Assembly: GCF_029873635.1 (NCBI RefSeq)
Contig: NC_080420.1
Span: 122,706,719 to 122,770,718 of the forward strand
Source of the DNA: Malania oleifera
Taxonomy: Eukaryota > Streptophyta > Magnoliopsida > Santalales > Ximeniaceae
DNA: 64,000 nt
Direction of reading: 5' to 3'
A program made the translations under genes and the position numbers. The notes under the pieces were generated by a model. That model worked only from the letters and a program-made list of their open reading frames with translations, was not told the DNA's origin and ran no database searches. Positions 24,365 through 38,200 of this stretch are shown here, piece after piece (the stretch's first letter is position 1; every line of letters begins with the position of its first letter).

Positions 24365-27300
24365 GGGTTGAGGGAATGAACACGAGAACCATCAATAACC
24401 AAGAAGAAAACTTGACCATGGTAGAGCTCTGAATTTCCCATCTTTAAATGGGCCATGGATAAAAAGCTCATTCATATAAGAATTTATTTATAGTTATTGA
24501 CGCCTCCAGTACAACACAATCTAGAATAAACAATATAATCAAATATATGTTGATATTCTCGGTACATGGCCCAAGATTCAGCCACTTCTAAAAAATATGT
24601 ACATTTTTTATTGATCCAAATAGATGATGACAAAAGGAAAAGAGGGTTGAATATATGAGGTGCCATGTATCATACCTGTTTAAAATTGCATCCATTTCTT
24701 CCACAAGATCAACATAAACTTCATTGTTTGGATGCTTTGGGTCTGTTGTTCTCCATGGTACAGAAGATGCAGTTGCACCTGGAAGTGTGTTGCTGACATT
24801 GGAAGTGCTCCCAGTCACAACACTCAACACTTTGCTAACAATATTTGGCGGAGCTATCATCTCTCTCAGGATATTAGGTTCAGTTGTCAGAGGGAAGCCA
24901 TTGTCTATCATCTCATCAAGAAGCTGCAGCTTGCAATAAACATATCAGTTATCTTGACTTTGAGCAAAATGAAAAGAACACCACATTGGGAAAAATAAGA
25001 AAGAAGGGGGATGCTCCTTTGAAAGGAAAAAATGATAAAAATTTGAATTTTTTTTATTTTCCTTTTATTTTTTTATAGGATAGCTATAAGACCAACTATG
25101 CTTTATGGATCGGAATGTTGGACGACGAAAAAACATAATATCCAAAAAGTAAAAGTTGCCGATATGAGAATGCTTAGATGGATGAGTGGTATAACATTGA
25201 AAGATAATTAAGGAATGAACATATTCGCAGTAAGTTAGGTGTAGCTCCTATAGAGGATAAGATAAGGGAGGGACGACTCAGATGATATGGACACTTGCAA
25301 CGTAAACCACATAGTGCACCAGTGAGGAATAGTGAATTGGTTACTTTGGGAGGTAGTAGAAGGGGTAGGGGTAGACCTAAAATAACTTTAGAGGAAATAA
25401 TGAGTAAGAATTTAATATCCCTGAATCTGTCAAAAGAAATGACCAATGATCGCATAAATTGGCGGAAAATGATTAATATAACCGACTCCACCTAGTGGGG
25501 CTTAAGGCTTGGTTTTGTTGTTGTTGTTGTTGTTGTTGTTATTTTTTAAGAGAACTGAAGCTAGCATTCAATTTTAGTGAGAGAAGATGGCAATCAAGTT
25601 TTGTGAGAGAACTGGAGTTAGCAAACAACTTTCTCTAGTCGCTAACAGTATTCAGAATGAAAACGATGTCTCAGAACAGATGTCCTACATATTTTAAAAA
25701 CCCAAAATAGTTCCAGTCATTAGTTATCAATAAAATACGAGTCTAAACATGAAATTATGCGGAGAATCTGTTGCAATGATTTTCATAGGAATTTGAGTTA
25801 GCTGTAAGAATATTTAAATTGAATAATACCTCATATACAATAACAAAGTTATCCTTGATCAAATCTTCATTCAACCCTCCAAGATAATCTGAGAGGACAT
25901 CAGCTACTCTGCAAAGGAACTAAGCAAAAGAAGGTTAGGAGATCAAGGATTTTAAAACTGGTCAATGTATAAAGTAACAAACAAATAGGCAAAATAAACC
26001 CTCAGTAGCGGGAGCTGCAGCCGTGGCCATACAATTTGAATTCACACACTATTGCAGAAACAAGTTACACTGCTAACTGGAAGCATTATAGCAATGAACT
26101 CTCAACATGACTTAGAATCTATGCCTCCTCTCCAATGCCTACTTGAAGTGCAAACTGGAATTTACACTAAATTTTTGACAAAAGCTAATCTCTCTCAAGG
26201 GCTGTCCGTTATTCATTCCAATGCCATATTTCATCTTCGAAGCAATTAAAGTACCATAAGCTTTGGTCATTTGTATCATTTCATCTTTCTTTGTGCCAAG
26301 ATCGATGTTATTAGAAAGAAAAGCGAATAGAAATGTGGAGGACAAGACAACAGGAACTAGACTTGGAAAGCCACCAGACAAATCCATGAATCAGGCAGAA
26401 TAAGACACAAACACACATTCTTACAAGGAGGGTTGTGGCAGACTCTAAGCTATATAATCAACCCAAGGGCCTATATATGTTCGCCTTAGTAAACCAAGCA
26501 AGCCGCCCCTTTACTAGTTGACCATTTAAAGAAGGAAAGCTCGCATTTAGTAAGTGTTTATGAATACTGCATATGCTATTTTTAGTACTAAGTCCACTGT
26601 ACCAAATAATCTTCTACCATAACGCCCTGGGGGCAGGGAAAGAAGGGGGCAAAATTTAATTATTTTCTTGATGATAATAGCCTTAAATGCATAAAAGCAA
26701 TCAAGTTGAGAAAAAAAGGATCAAGTAAACTAACTTCTGGGCAAGAGAAGATTTAAAAATAAAAACCAAAAACTCACCTCAATTCCCATCAGGGGTGGCA
26801 TTTCAACTTGAGTGCATGCTAAGAATGTGATCCCCTCACGAACAATTTGGAAAAGATAATGTGTAGGCGAAGCAATAACCGGTGGCAGCTATAAAACAAC
26901 AGCATACAAGCTAAATAAATGGAATATCATAGGATCCAACAGTATAAAAAAACTAGGAAACATAAAAATGAAATGAAAATCTAGCAATCATTGTATTATC
27001 TAAGAACAAAGCTACGTGGTACCTAGTACCTTCAACTACCCAAAACCATAACAACAGGAACACAAACGATTCAAATTTGATTTCCATTCGCTTGTTTCAG
27101 GAACCAAACAAAGTTCGTTAAAATCATTTTCAAAACTAGTTTGCTCATCAATGGCTTCCACTTTCTTTGTGTTCCAGACTCTAGCAATTACTAAGAACAT
27201 AAAAATATTTGAAAATCAAAAAGAAATGATTGTATGATTCAGGACAGACCACAGCGGGTACCTTGGAAGAATCCGAATCACCTTGAGAAACAGCATGTTC

Positions 27301-27647
27301 CCAAAACCAAGCACATATGGATCTATCAACCCTATGTCCAGTCAGCTGTTTCTCTAGCATTACCTCGCTGCAACAGTCCCGAATTACATAAAGTTCTTCC
27401 AACTTCACCATCAAAATAAAGATGTAATGTACTTTCTGGGTCCACGAATTTGAGCTTCAAACTCTGAATTATGAAATTGTGTGAATTCAGACACAATTTT
27501 TTGTCCAAATGCACGCAATTTCAAGCCCACGACCCAAATTCGTTCTCCCTAATAGAAAATTGCTTTTGATATCACAAGAAAAAAGATTTGAAGTTCTGGG
27601 GATGAATCTTACCCGGAATCCGATAGAAGAAATATGCACTGCAGCAT
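22756..27647 (-). CDS. AP3M: AP-3 complex subunit mu (medium adaptin)
   Basis: Eight exons on the minus strand: 27647-27613, 27367-27262, 26888-26778, 25919-25830, 24923-24676, 24047-23838, 23745-23538 and 23001-22756. Each junction is GT-AG and in frame, giving 417 residues against about 415 in Arabidopsis (AT1G56590). The N-terminal longin-like half starts MLQCIFLLSDSGEVMLEKQL. The C-terminal mu-homology domain runs from about residue 180 (GILVKCEIYGEV, FHPCVRFRPWESHQILSF, KLMSYRVKKLK) to the end GFRALTRAGEYEVRS. AP-3 is a heterotetrameric coat that sorts membrane proteins to the vacuole; mu binds tyrosine-based signals. The ATG at 27647 opens the conserved N-terminus. Intron 4 carries an antisense RTE-LINE fragment, and poly-G and poly-T runs lie in intron 5. 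The gene looks intact. Confidence 0.95.
24344..24367. repeat. Poly-G run of 24 bases
   Basis: An uninterrupted G tract preceded by 13 T, inside AP3M intron 5. Shorter G runs occur at about 13756, 16229, 36414, 51452, 51668 and 57025. Such runs are prone to sequencing and assembly length error. Confidence 0.9.
25075..25541 (+). mobile_element. RTE-type LINE 3-prime fragment with (GTT)n tail
   Basis: The plus strand reads like the C-terminal end of plant RTE reverse transcriptases: MLYGSECWTTKKHNIQK, VADMRMLRWMSG, LGVAPIEDKIREGRLR, GHLQRKPHSAPVR, GRGRPKITLEEIM, ending INWRKMINITDST. It closes with (GTT)8 at 25518-25541. RTE elements are known to end in short microsatellite tails. It is 5-prime truncated and lies within AP3M intron 4, opposite to the gene. 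A stop replaces a codon after LKDN and another follows GRLR, so the frame is not intact. Confidence 0.8.
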
Positions 27648-28913
27648 CGTTCTTTCTCCCCCTCTTACCAAAAACGAACTGCAGTTAGCGGGCGAGGCTG
27701 GAGCGGGCGCAGTCAGAACAACTCAAGATGAACGGATTGGGAAGAGGGATTTTGATGGAAAGCGAAGAATCGATGATGGGTGCAGATAAAATCTGCACAA
27801 ATATTTTGAAGCAACTCCAAAGTAGTGGGCTTTCAATGGTAAAGCGATAACATTATGATAAAATAAAAATGATCGCAAACAAGTTTTAAGGGTTTATTTA
27901 GAATTTTTAAAAATTAAATATTAATGAGGTGTAAAATTAAAATTTTGTTCATGAATTTCGTATAAATTTTTTTTTTCTTTCTCACTTTCCTTGATAAACA
28001 AACATAAAAATATACATTTCTTGATATTTTTTTAATATTTTTTGAGTTCTAGGGCTTATAGAAATTTATGTATTTTTCTCAAAATTATTCAGCACTAATT
28101 GCAAAAAATATATATATATATATATATATATTGATTTATTTCGTAAGATAAAATAGTTCAAATTTAAAATTGATATATTTTTTATCGTATCTTAATTTGA
28201 CTTTTTCACTTTAGAACTTGTTTTAACTATTGTACCACTTTGAGAGGCAAAAAATAATTTGAGATATCAATTTTAATAATTAAGAGTCAAATGCAAATTG
28301 ATAATGAAACAAAATGTTGGATTTAAAAAATAAAAAAATTGTGCTACATACAAATTTTTTTTTATAAATTCATAACAAAAAATAACTATTTCTAAATTTC
28401 ACCTAAAAATATATATTTTTTTCTAATTAGTTGTTGAATGGAATAACATAAATCTTTACCCAAGTGACATTTACTAAATTCTCATTGTATTCTATCATAT
28501 TTCTAAGAATATTTATTCTGAAAACCAAATGTATCTAAATATATAATCCATCATAAAGATTTTTTTTTTTTTTGGGTTAAAAGAAGGTATGATTTTCTTT
28601 TCCATACAAAATCTTATTGTTTTGACATCATATTTTTTTTCAAAAACAAAAAATTATAGTGCATGTTTTAAGCAAATTATTTCATATAACAAAAATTTAA
28701 CAGTAATGTCAAATGGTTATGATTGCTGAGTGCCAAATCTTAGAACAACCATTCCTTGCAAATCTTCCTATTTTCAAAAGCATCATTTATGCTTTTGTTA
28801 AAACATTATTTTCACAGATTCTATTCTCTAAACAGCAATGAAGAAGCGTGATTCAACAACCACAAGGCCATATATTTCTTCAATACTTCACTTGAATTAG
28901 TGAAAATACAACA

Positions 28914-28965
<52 letters not shown>

Positions 28966-29204
28966 GTATCAATCTGGAGACTTTGAATTGCAAAAAGAGT
29001 CTTGACCTTTTGAAATTATCTGATATTCATTATAAAAACCATTAGGAATCCAAAACTTCAAAAATACACATCCAACCTGCCCCTGCTACAGCTCTACAGA
29101 AGTTTGAAAATAATCCAGTACAATGCCCCTCTACAACCCACCATTTCTCAACATCTCTTAACGTGCATATTTTTTTAGGTTTATTCCAATCTTTCTGTAT
29201 AAAC
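27648..29204. other. Spacer between AP3M start and ECH last exon
   Basis: Contains the AP3M promoter side (27648-27840, GC-richer near 27690) and very AT-rich sequence with an (AT)n run at 28109-28131. A (GA)n run of about 44 bases lies at 28918-28962. The ECH 3-prime untranslated region is probably about 28980-29204. No gene recognised. Confidence 0.5.
28918..28962. repeat. (GA)n microsatellite
   Basis: About 22 uninterrupted GA units just downstream of the ECH stop codon. Likely length-polymorphic. Confidence 0.95.
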
Positions 29205-32200
29205 TCAGACGACGCTGAATGCTGACTGAATCGTCGATGAGACCCGGGATGCAATGGTCTGAGATGCAAATGCTTGAATCTGCTTCTTAGCATCTGAGGA
29301 AACAAGTTTTTTTCTTTTTTTTAAAAATGGTGAATATAAGATAAATAGTAAAATAAGAAATAAATTAAAAACTGCACATCATCGTCATCATAAACAGAAA
29401 TGAAATCACAAATAGACTTCAGGCTGCAAGAGAATGAATGTGTTTGGCAAATCCAAACAAGCCTGCGCTATATCACCATTATTGTGTCCAGTAAGCAAAT
29501 ATCTTTCCAACTTCTTTTCAAAAGATAGAATACATATAAACCGATCACTACCATGCATAAGCAACCTTCCAAAGTACATATGCAGAAAAGGTAAATTACA
29601 AGCTTTGAATATAAAAAATTAGGAAAAGCAACAAAAGCTATCTGTTGATGCTAAACACCATATAAACAAAGGCCACTAAAGAATACAGTTGTCAAAAACA
29701 ATAATTACTCCAGGGTATCCCGCTTCTAATGGCTATATATTAACAGCATAATAGTTCAAACAACACAGATGCAGAGTAACAGATGGTATAAACCTATTCA
29801 AAAAACCTGTAGCTTAAGCCAAAACAAACTATATGTTGGTTATTTTTCTTCTTTTTTCCCCTATGAAACCATAACTACATATTTCTTTTGAGGGATGACA
29901 TGGAAATCCTATGCATGGAAATAGGATGCCATTCCCATGAGAATCCGGAATATCAAAGAAGTAGATGGGAATGTTTTGTTGGCATAATGGATTCTTAGGG
30001 AATCCCAGTGGCTGCCATGTATGATTTTTGAGATACGCCAAACATGCGCATCAAGATTACCAACTCACATTCCTGAGAATCCTCAAAGATTCTCTGAACC
30101 AATGACTACTAAAACTTTACAAGGGCTGTGATGCTGGTGATGATAGCCTAGGCAAATGTGCAGCAACTAAGGTATGACCTAATAAATGGTGGATGAGGTT
30201 CAATCACATGGACTACAAGCTACATCTTATGGCATGCACTTAGTGATGCTATTATTCAATGAGTCAACCTGAAATTCTAATTAATTTGACATCTTGTTAG
30301 TGGTTATGACCAACTTTAAACACTAAATACCAAAATAAAAAGCCCAATCAGTTGAAGTTCGCTATACGAATCCCATTCCACCATTTGGCTCTATTTATGA
30401 TCATATAAGCTTTGTCAGGTCATAATATGCCAAAAATACCATGAGTTTCTTTTTTTTTTGGGGTTTTTGACTCTCTCCATCCAGTGCCTATTTTGCAATG
30501 CATGGGTTTTAGTCATTTGTTTATACATCAAATTTATTATGTTTCTCATTATACAGGCATATTTCATTACTTCTCAACCCTCAACTGTATAAATTATAAA
30601 CAATACTAATATATATATTTAATATAAATATCACTACAGCATTTAAACCTATATTGGAGGAACAAGGGGGCTTGTGTCGTCAAAAAGGTATTGTACCCAC
30701 GTCTAACTTGTTCAAAGAGGCTGACATTCCTTTGTGCCAAATGGAGGATTTTAATGTGGCGTGGTTCTAGCACCTTTGGTATCAGAGTAAGTGAGAGCAA
30801 CGAAGTCTCTTGTAAGAGTTCTCCATGTATACCCCTTGCTCTTGTATCCTATTTTTTTAATGAAATTCCGCTCAGTGTGTTCTTATTGCCAATTGTTCCT
30901 TTCTTCCACCTTCTTACCTACGATTCTACACTGAGTGCCTAATTGGTATCCGAGCCATGGCAGCTTAAAGGCTCCTTCGGAGCCTCCATCACTCCTTGAC
31001 TAATGGATCTCTTCACCCAGAACAAAGGTTATTGTTTTAGCCTAGTATGCCCTGTGGTTGTCACAACCCATGTGGATCCTCCACATCAGAACATTGATAA
31101 ACAAAGCCAAACTAAACAGCTGGTTTGCTTCCTTGGAAATCATTAGAGAATAAGACCTAAGGTGCACTTGACCTGTTAGAGGCCATGGAAGGCTGTGTTT
31201 TGGTCGAGCAGAGCTGGCTTCTCTAGTGATTGATAGGGAATAGGAACACTTTGATTGAATTTGTGTTTTATTTTACAAGATGGACAAGAGATCTATTCAT
31301 TCATAGGTTGTGAGAATAGGTTCCGATTGTGTCAAATAAGACGTCATGCCTTCTAGAGCCATGATCATTCCATCCCATCCTTCAACACTTCTCCAAGATC
31401 TTCATTTGTGTTGAGCCTAGATCGTCTTGATCATATGTATGAAGTAGACTATGTTCCAGAAGATGACCTTATCCCCCAAACCAAGAATCCTCAAATTACA
31501 AACTCATACTATGTCTATGACAAAACCAAATACCCTTTAAATCTTCTGAAGAAAATCACCGGCAAACCAGTTGTGCCGAAAGGCGTCAAAGAAATCATCG
31601 AGGCTTCACCCTTTGATTCCCACCAGCTCTTGGCAACTAAAGCAGAACAGTTTGTTACCCTAGAGTTCTCCCCAGATCTTCCTCGAAAGTATCTCAACTA
31701 GGGATTCACCCATATCCATGTCAATGCGGTCAAACTATACCTCACCTTCCATGGGAGGAAAGGTCTTTCGGTTTGCTCCAAGATTGCTCTCCTTGATTCA
31801 AAGTTTTGTAAGTACAAGCATGCTTGCATTGCCACTATGCATACAACGTTGAATGCAAGGATGGTTACCCTCACGATCTTCCCCAACTTCTATTTTGAAA
31901 AACAAGAGCCAATTTTTAAGGTAACTATATTGGCGGGGTCTCCGCATACCAATTAGGCACTTAGTATAGGATCATAGGTAAGAAGGTGGAAAGAAAGGAA
32001 CAATTGGCAATAAGAACACACTGAGCAGAATTTCATTAAACAAAGAGGATACAGGAACAAGAGATCTATATGGAGAACTCTTACAAGAGACTTCTTTGCT
32101 CTCACTTGCTCTACCTAACTAGTAGCTAAAACCCTCCTTATATAGATGAGGAGTGAGGGAATATACTATGGCATCTTGGAGTATGTTACGACATATTATT

Positions 32201-35200
32201 TATGCTCATCTCCTTTACATACAATTTCCAAAGATAAAATTAAAACTTTTTTTACCTAAAGTAACTTTAGAAAAGCAACTTTAGATAAAGTTGACACTAC
32301 AACCACGAAAATGACAACACACGAAAAGTGACAACACAATAAAAGTTAAAGCTGGTGCCCATGTGACCACTTCAGAGATCATATCTTGTTTTGTATTCAT
32401 CTTCCTTTCTTTACCTAAAGTAACTTTAGAAAAGCAACTTTAGATAAAGTTGACACTACAACCACGAAAATGACAACACACGAAAAGTGACAACACAATA
32501 AAAGTTAAAGTTGGTGCCCATGTGACCACTTCAGAGATCATATCTTGTTTTGTATTCATCTTCCTTTCTTTACCTAAAGTAACTTTAGAAAAGCAACTTT
32601 AGATAAAGTTGACACTACAACCACGAAAATGACAACACACGAAAAGTGACAACACAATAAAAGTTAAAGCTGGTGCCCATGTGACTGCTTCAGAGATCAT
32701 ATCTTGTTTTGTATTCATCTTCCTTTCTAGTTAGATAAGCAATCATAATTTCCAAGTCCTCTACTGTCCCATTACTCCCTCTCTGCTCTACATAGTAGAC
32801 TGTCAGCCTGTTTGTTAGGTAGGTGCTGTAAAATTCAGGAAAGGGGACTGGGTAATGAGAGCTTTTGGCTTTTCCATCATCTTAAAAATGCACTGGATTA
32901 AACAAATCTTGTGGTAATTTATCCGAGTCAAAATGATTGATGTAGCATAGGCTCTTTCTTGTGTCAATCCAATTGCACGCTGATAGATGTGCATCCACAA
33001 AAAGGTCTTCCTCGAAACTCCGTATTCTTTCACAGATAGGAGAGATATTGAAGTACCTATTCCCACCTTGGTTTTGGATTTCACCTTTGAGGTGGAAGGT
33101 GACCAATAAGTATGGGGACCTGAATATGAAATCTAAATGTTCAACTCATTGCGCTTTTGTTTTGAAAAACAAGAGTCAATCTTTAAGGTAACTATATTGG
33201 CAGGGTCTCTGCCTTTAGTTCGTAATGAAGGCATAGGTCCATGGTTTATGCCTTAATAGGTCCTGGCGTGGTACCAAAGAAGAAAAAAGGCTACTTTTGG
33301 AAAGGTTAAATAAGACAGTGTGGGGACACAAGGCCACAACCTTAATAGAAGAAAAAGAAGATGGGACTAGACATATTTGTGGATACAAAATGGAGCATTC
33401 AAAGAATAAGAATCGCATTATCACTCCACCTTCAAAGAAATTTTGGCGGTGAAAAAAGGGATTAAAAAGTTCTAATTTCATCTGATTGGAGATACTTTCA
33501 CAATCGAAATGGAAATGTCATCCTTTCAAAAAATGATCCAATTCAAGTAAAAGATCCTCCTGTAAGGATAGCTTCTTAGATAGACTAACTGATTTTCACG
33601 GCATAAATTTGAAGTAAAGCACATCAAAGGAAAGCACGACATCCTTAGTGATTTCCTCTCAAGACCAACCAATCCCCAAGTGTTTTTCCTCATGGCATCC
33701 TCATCTCACCCTAAAACTCAATCTCTCTTACAACTTGTCCAGACCCTTCGCAATGAGATCCAAGATAGCATTCTCGGCCACACCATAGACAAAGGGAACA
33801 ACAGAATGGTCCAGGGTCTCCAGTCCATCCTCCTCTCAAAATTTGGATTGGTTGATGCACCAATAAAATATTTGGAACACCATCCACTTTTTTCAATGGC
33901 CTTTGGGTCCCCACACTGTCTTATTTAACCTTCCCAAAAGAAGCCTTTCTTCTTCTTTGGTACTGTATTGACATGATCCTGCATAAACCATGGACCTATG
34001 CCTTCATTACAAATCAGAGGCAGAGACCCCACCAATATAGCTACCTTAAAGATTGACTCTTGTTTTTCAAAATAGAAGTACAATGGGTCAAACATTTAGA
34101 TTTCATATCCGGGTCCACAAACTTACTGATCACCTTCCACCTCAAAGGTGAAATCTAGAACCAAGGTGGGAATAGGTACATCAATATCTTTCTCATCTGG
34201 GAAAGAATACGGAGTTTCAAGGAAAACCCTTTTACGAATCCCCTCTATCAACACGCAATTGGGTTGACAAAAGAAAGAGCCTATTCTACATCAATCATGT
34301 TGACCCGAAAAATTACTACAAGATTTGTTCAACCCAGTGCATTTTCAAGATCATGGAAGAGCCAAGAGCTCTCATTACCCAGTCCTGTTTCCTCAATTTT
34401 ACAGCACCTACTTAACAAACAGGCTGACACTCTACTATGTAGAGCAGATAGGAAGTAATGGGATAGTAGAGGGCTTGGAAATTATTGCAGCTTATCTGAC
34501 TGAAGAAGAAGATGAATACAGAACAAGATATGATCTCTGAAGGAGTCACACGTGCACCAGCTTTAAATTTTATCGTGCGGTCACTTTCGTGTGTTGTCAT
34601 GGTTGTATCTAAAGTCGCTTTTCTAAAGTTACTTTAGGTAAAGAAAGTTTTAATTTTATCTTTGTAAGCTATGTAAAGGAAATAAGGATAAAGAATATGA
34701 CGTAGCATATTCCAAGATGCCATGGCATATTCCCTTGCTCCTCATCTATACAAGGAGGGTTTTAGCTATTAGTTAGGCTGAGCAAGTGAGAGCAAAGAAG
34801 ACTCTTGTAAGAGTTCTCTAATTCTTGTATCTAGCGGAATTTCATTAAACAAAGAGGATACAAGAACAAGAGGTATACATGGAGAACTCTTACAAGAGAC
34901 TTCTTTGCTCTCACTTACTCTGCCTAACTAGCAGCTAAAACCCTCCTTATATAAGTGAGGAGCGAGGGAATTTGCAATGCCATCTTGGAATATGCTACAA
35001 CATATTCTTTATCCTTATCTCCTTTACATAAAGATTACAAAGATAAAATTAAAACTTTCTTTACCTAAAGTAAAGAAAAGCGACTTTAGATAAAGCTGAC
35101 ACTACAACCATGAAAAAGACAACACGCGAAAAGTGACGACACAATAAAAGTTAAAGCTAGTGCCCATGTGACTGCTTCAGAGATCATATCTTATTCTGTA

Positions 35201-38200
35201 TTCATCCTACATTGAGTGTCTAATTGGCCCATACTATATGATCTCTTGCCAATCTTATAAAATAAAAGACAGAATTAATTAAAGTATTCCTATTCCCTAT
35301 CAATCACTAGAGAAGCTAGCTCTACCCGACCAAAACACAGTCAACACAAGAAAGAACCTATGCTACATCAATCATTTTGACCCGAACAAATTACCACAAG
35401 ATTTGTTTAACCTAGTGCACTTTCAAGATGGTGGAAGAGCCAAGAGCTCTCATTACCCAGTCCTGTTTCCTCAATTTTACAGCATCTACCCAACAAACAG
35501 GTTGACACTCTACTATGCAGAGCAAACCAGAAGTAATGGGACAGTAGAGGATTTGGAAACTATGACAGCTTATCCGACTGAAGAAGAAGATGAATACAGA
35601 ACAAGATATGATCTCTGAAGCAGCAGTCACATGGGCACCAGCTTTAACTTTTATTGTGTTGTCACTTTTCGCGTGTTGTCATTTTCATGGTTGTAGTGTC
35701 AGCTTTATCTAAAGTCGCTTTTCTAAAGTTACTTTGGGTAAAGAAAGTTTTAATTTTATCTCTGTAAGCTTTATGTAAAGGAGATAAGGATAAAGAATAT
35801 GTCATAGCATATTTTAAGATTCCATGACATATTCCCTCGCTCATCATATATATAAGGAGGGTTTTAGCTACTAGTTAGGCAGAGCAAGCGAGAACAAAGA
35901 AGTCTCTTGTAAAAGTTCTCCATGTATACCTCTTGTTCTTGAATCCTCTTTGTTTAATGAAATTCCACTCAGTGTGTTCTTATTGCCAATTGTCCTTCCT
36001 TCCGCCTTCTTACCTATGATCCTACATTGAGTGCCTAATGCCCACTGGGATGTAAAAGTGACAACTAGGATCCACAAAAATTCTTTGAGGGGTTCGGTTG
36101 CAAGTTAATGAATCCATTAAGGCAAGAGTTGAAAGATTCTAGAACACGTGCGAGGAAAAAGAAGAGAGTGCAAAAGGAGTTAAATAAATTAGCTTCCTTT
36201 GTGAATTATTGGGAGCGTAGAGGTTGAGATAAGGGGGGTAAATTAGTTAAATTATGAAAATTATCAGTTGAAATGTTAGGGGTTTGGGGGAATGTGAGGC
36301 AGAGGGGGCTGATTACGAAGGTTTTGCTTAGAAGTTCACTTGACATTATTTTTCTTCTAGAAACTAACTTGAGAATGTGGATATGCTACACCCGCACGCG
36401 TGCGCGCCAGGGGTGGGGGGGGGGGGTGTTGATTAAGAGTATTTGTGAGGGTAGGTGCAAGGGCTGGGACTTTCTTCCTTCAGACAAGGCTGTTGAGGGA
36501 TGTTAATTGCAGGGGGTGCTCTTTCCATTTGTAAAAAAGATTGTCTTGTTGGCTGTTCGAGGCGTGGAAATAGCCTTTTGCAAAAATGCAATGTAAGATT
36601 GCATACTATAGACCTATCTTGGTCCGCCCCTTCCCGAAGCCCGCATACATAGAAGCTTTGTGCATCTTGTTGCCCTTTTTTTTATTTTTTTATTTTTGTC
36701 AATGATAGGTCATCTTGGTCTAGGGTCCTACTAGACCAGCTCTAGGGTCTATGGGATGAGTTAGCTACGGTGTATGGTTTTTGTCATCTTAGGTAGATTT
36801 TAAGGGGATATTTCAATGTTGTGAGGTTTTCTAGGGAGAGAAAAAGCAGAGGTAGGACCACTTATAGTATGTTACATTTTGATAGTTTTATTAAGGAGAG
36901 TGATTTGGGGGATTTATCATTGGATAATGCTCTTTTTACCCGGATGGGTGGGGATAGATCTGCTGATAAATAGTTTTTATTCTGCAGTGAGTTGGAAGAC
37001 GAGTTTCCCAATCTTTCTCAGGGTGTTTTGTCTAGATTAGCATATGATATTACTATTTCATTACAGTCTAGCAAGGTCAAGTCAGGTCCTACTCTGTATA
37101 GGTTTGAAGATCTGTCCAATCTTTTCATCCTAACTATTGGAATGAGGAGGTAGAGAAGGGGTGGAAAGGTTTTAGGCTTTTAAGGCTTAAGAGATGCTGA
37201 AGAAGTGGAATGTGGGAATCATGGGAATAATTAGGGCCAAAAGGTCAAGGATTTTAGGACAGACTTATTTGTAGGATAGGAAAGAAGAACTGGGGAGTTT
37301 GGTGAAGATTGGAGTGTGAGAAGGCTAAGAGAGACCCATTGAAAAATGAGTTGAAGGAGGTTATCTTTAGGGAAGTAAGGAGTTGGAGGCAGAAGATGAA
37401 ATTTAAATGGCTCGAGGAGGGTGATTGCTCAGAGAGGCCTTTTGAGGAGAATGAAGTGATAGCAGTGGTGTTTGGGATGGAGAGGAATAAGGCTCCGAGT
37501 CCATAGGTTTCAACATGGCTTTCTTTCAAGATTGTTGGGATGTGATTAGGAAAGATTTAATTAAGACTTTTAATGAGTTCTATGGTAATGGAGTTGTGGG
37601 CCAAACAATTAAATCTACCTTCATTACTCTGGTAGTTAAGAAGAGTTGGTCAATTAGGTTGCTGATTTTTGGCCTATGAGTCTTGCTAGTAGTGTGTATA
37701 ATATAATTGTTCAAGTTCTTGCGAATTTTGTGATTGGAGACTCTATATTTTAGGCTCAAAGTTGGGGGGTGGGCAGATTGTGGATGCTATTTGAGTAGCA
37801 ATGTGTGAAGGAGGAAAGAGAGGGGGTTAATCCTTAAACTAGATTTTGAAAAGGTTTAGGATCAAGTTTGTTTGAATTTCCTTGATAAGGTTTTGGTTAG
37901 AAAGGGTTTTGGGGAATGATGGAGGAAGTGGATGAGGGGATGCTTGTCTAGTCAATAGTGCTTCTTTTTAGTCATTATCAATGGTTCAACGGTTCAACTT
38001 CAACCTAAGTCTTGGTTTAAGGCATCAAGAAGCGTTAGACAAGGGGATCTGTTTCTCCTTTTTTGATTGTTTTCATTGATGATACTTTGTGCAGGTTGAT
38101 GGATAGGGCAGCAGTTAAAGGATTTTTGAGATGGTTGGGAATGGGAAATGAGATAGTGGTGGTCTCATGTTCAGTTTGTAGATGACACGGATTTTTTTAG

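Noticed and set aside
32251-32727. CRISPR-like array
   Set aside because: Head-to-tail 159-bp units without distinct spacers, inside a plant viral fossil; it is a tandem duplication.
33680-33928. 82-residue frame starting MFFLMASSSHPKTQ as a possible host gene
   Set aside because: It directly follows viral RNase H sequence, and its continuation recurs within the caulimovirid cluster, so it is the viral second frame.
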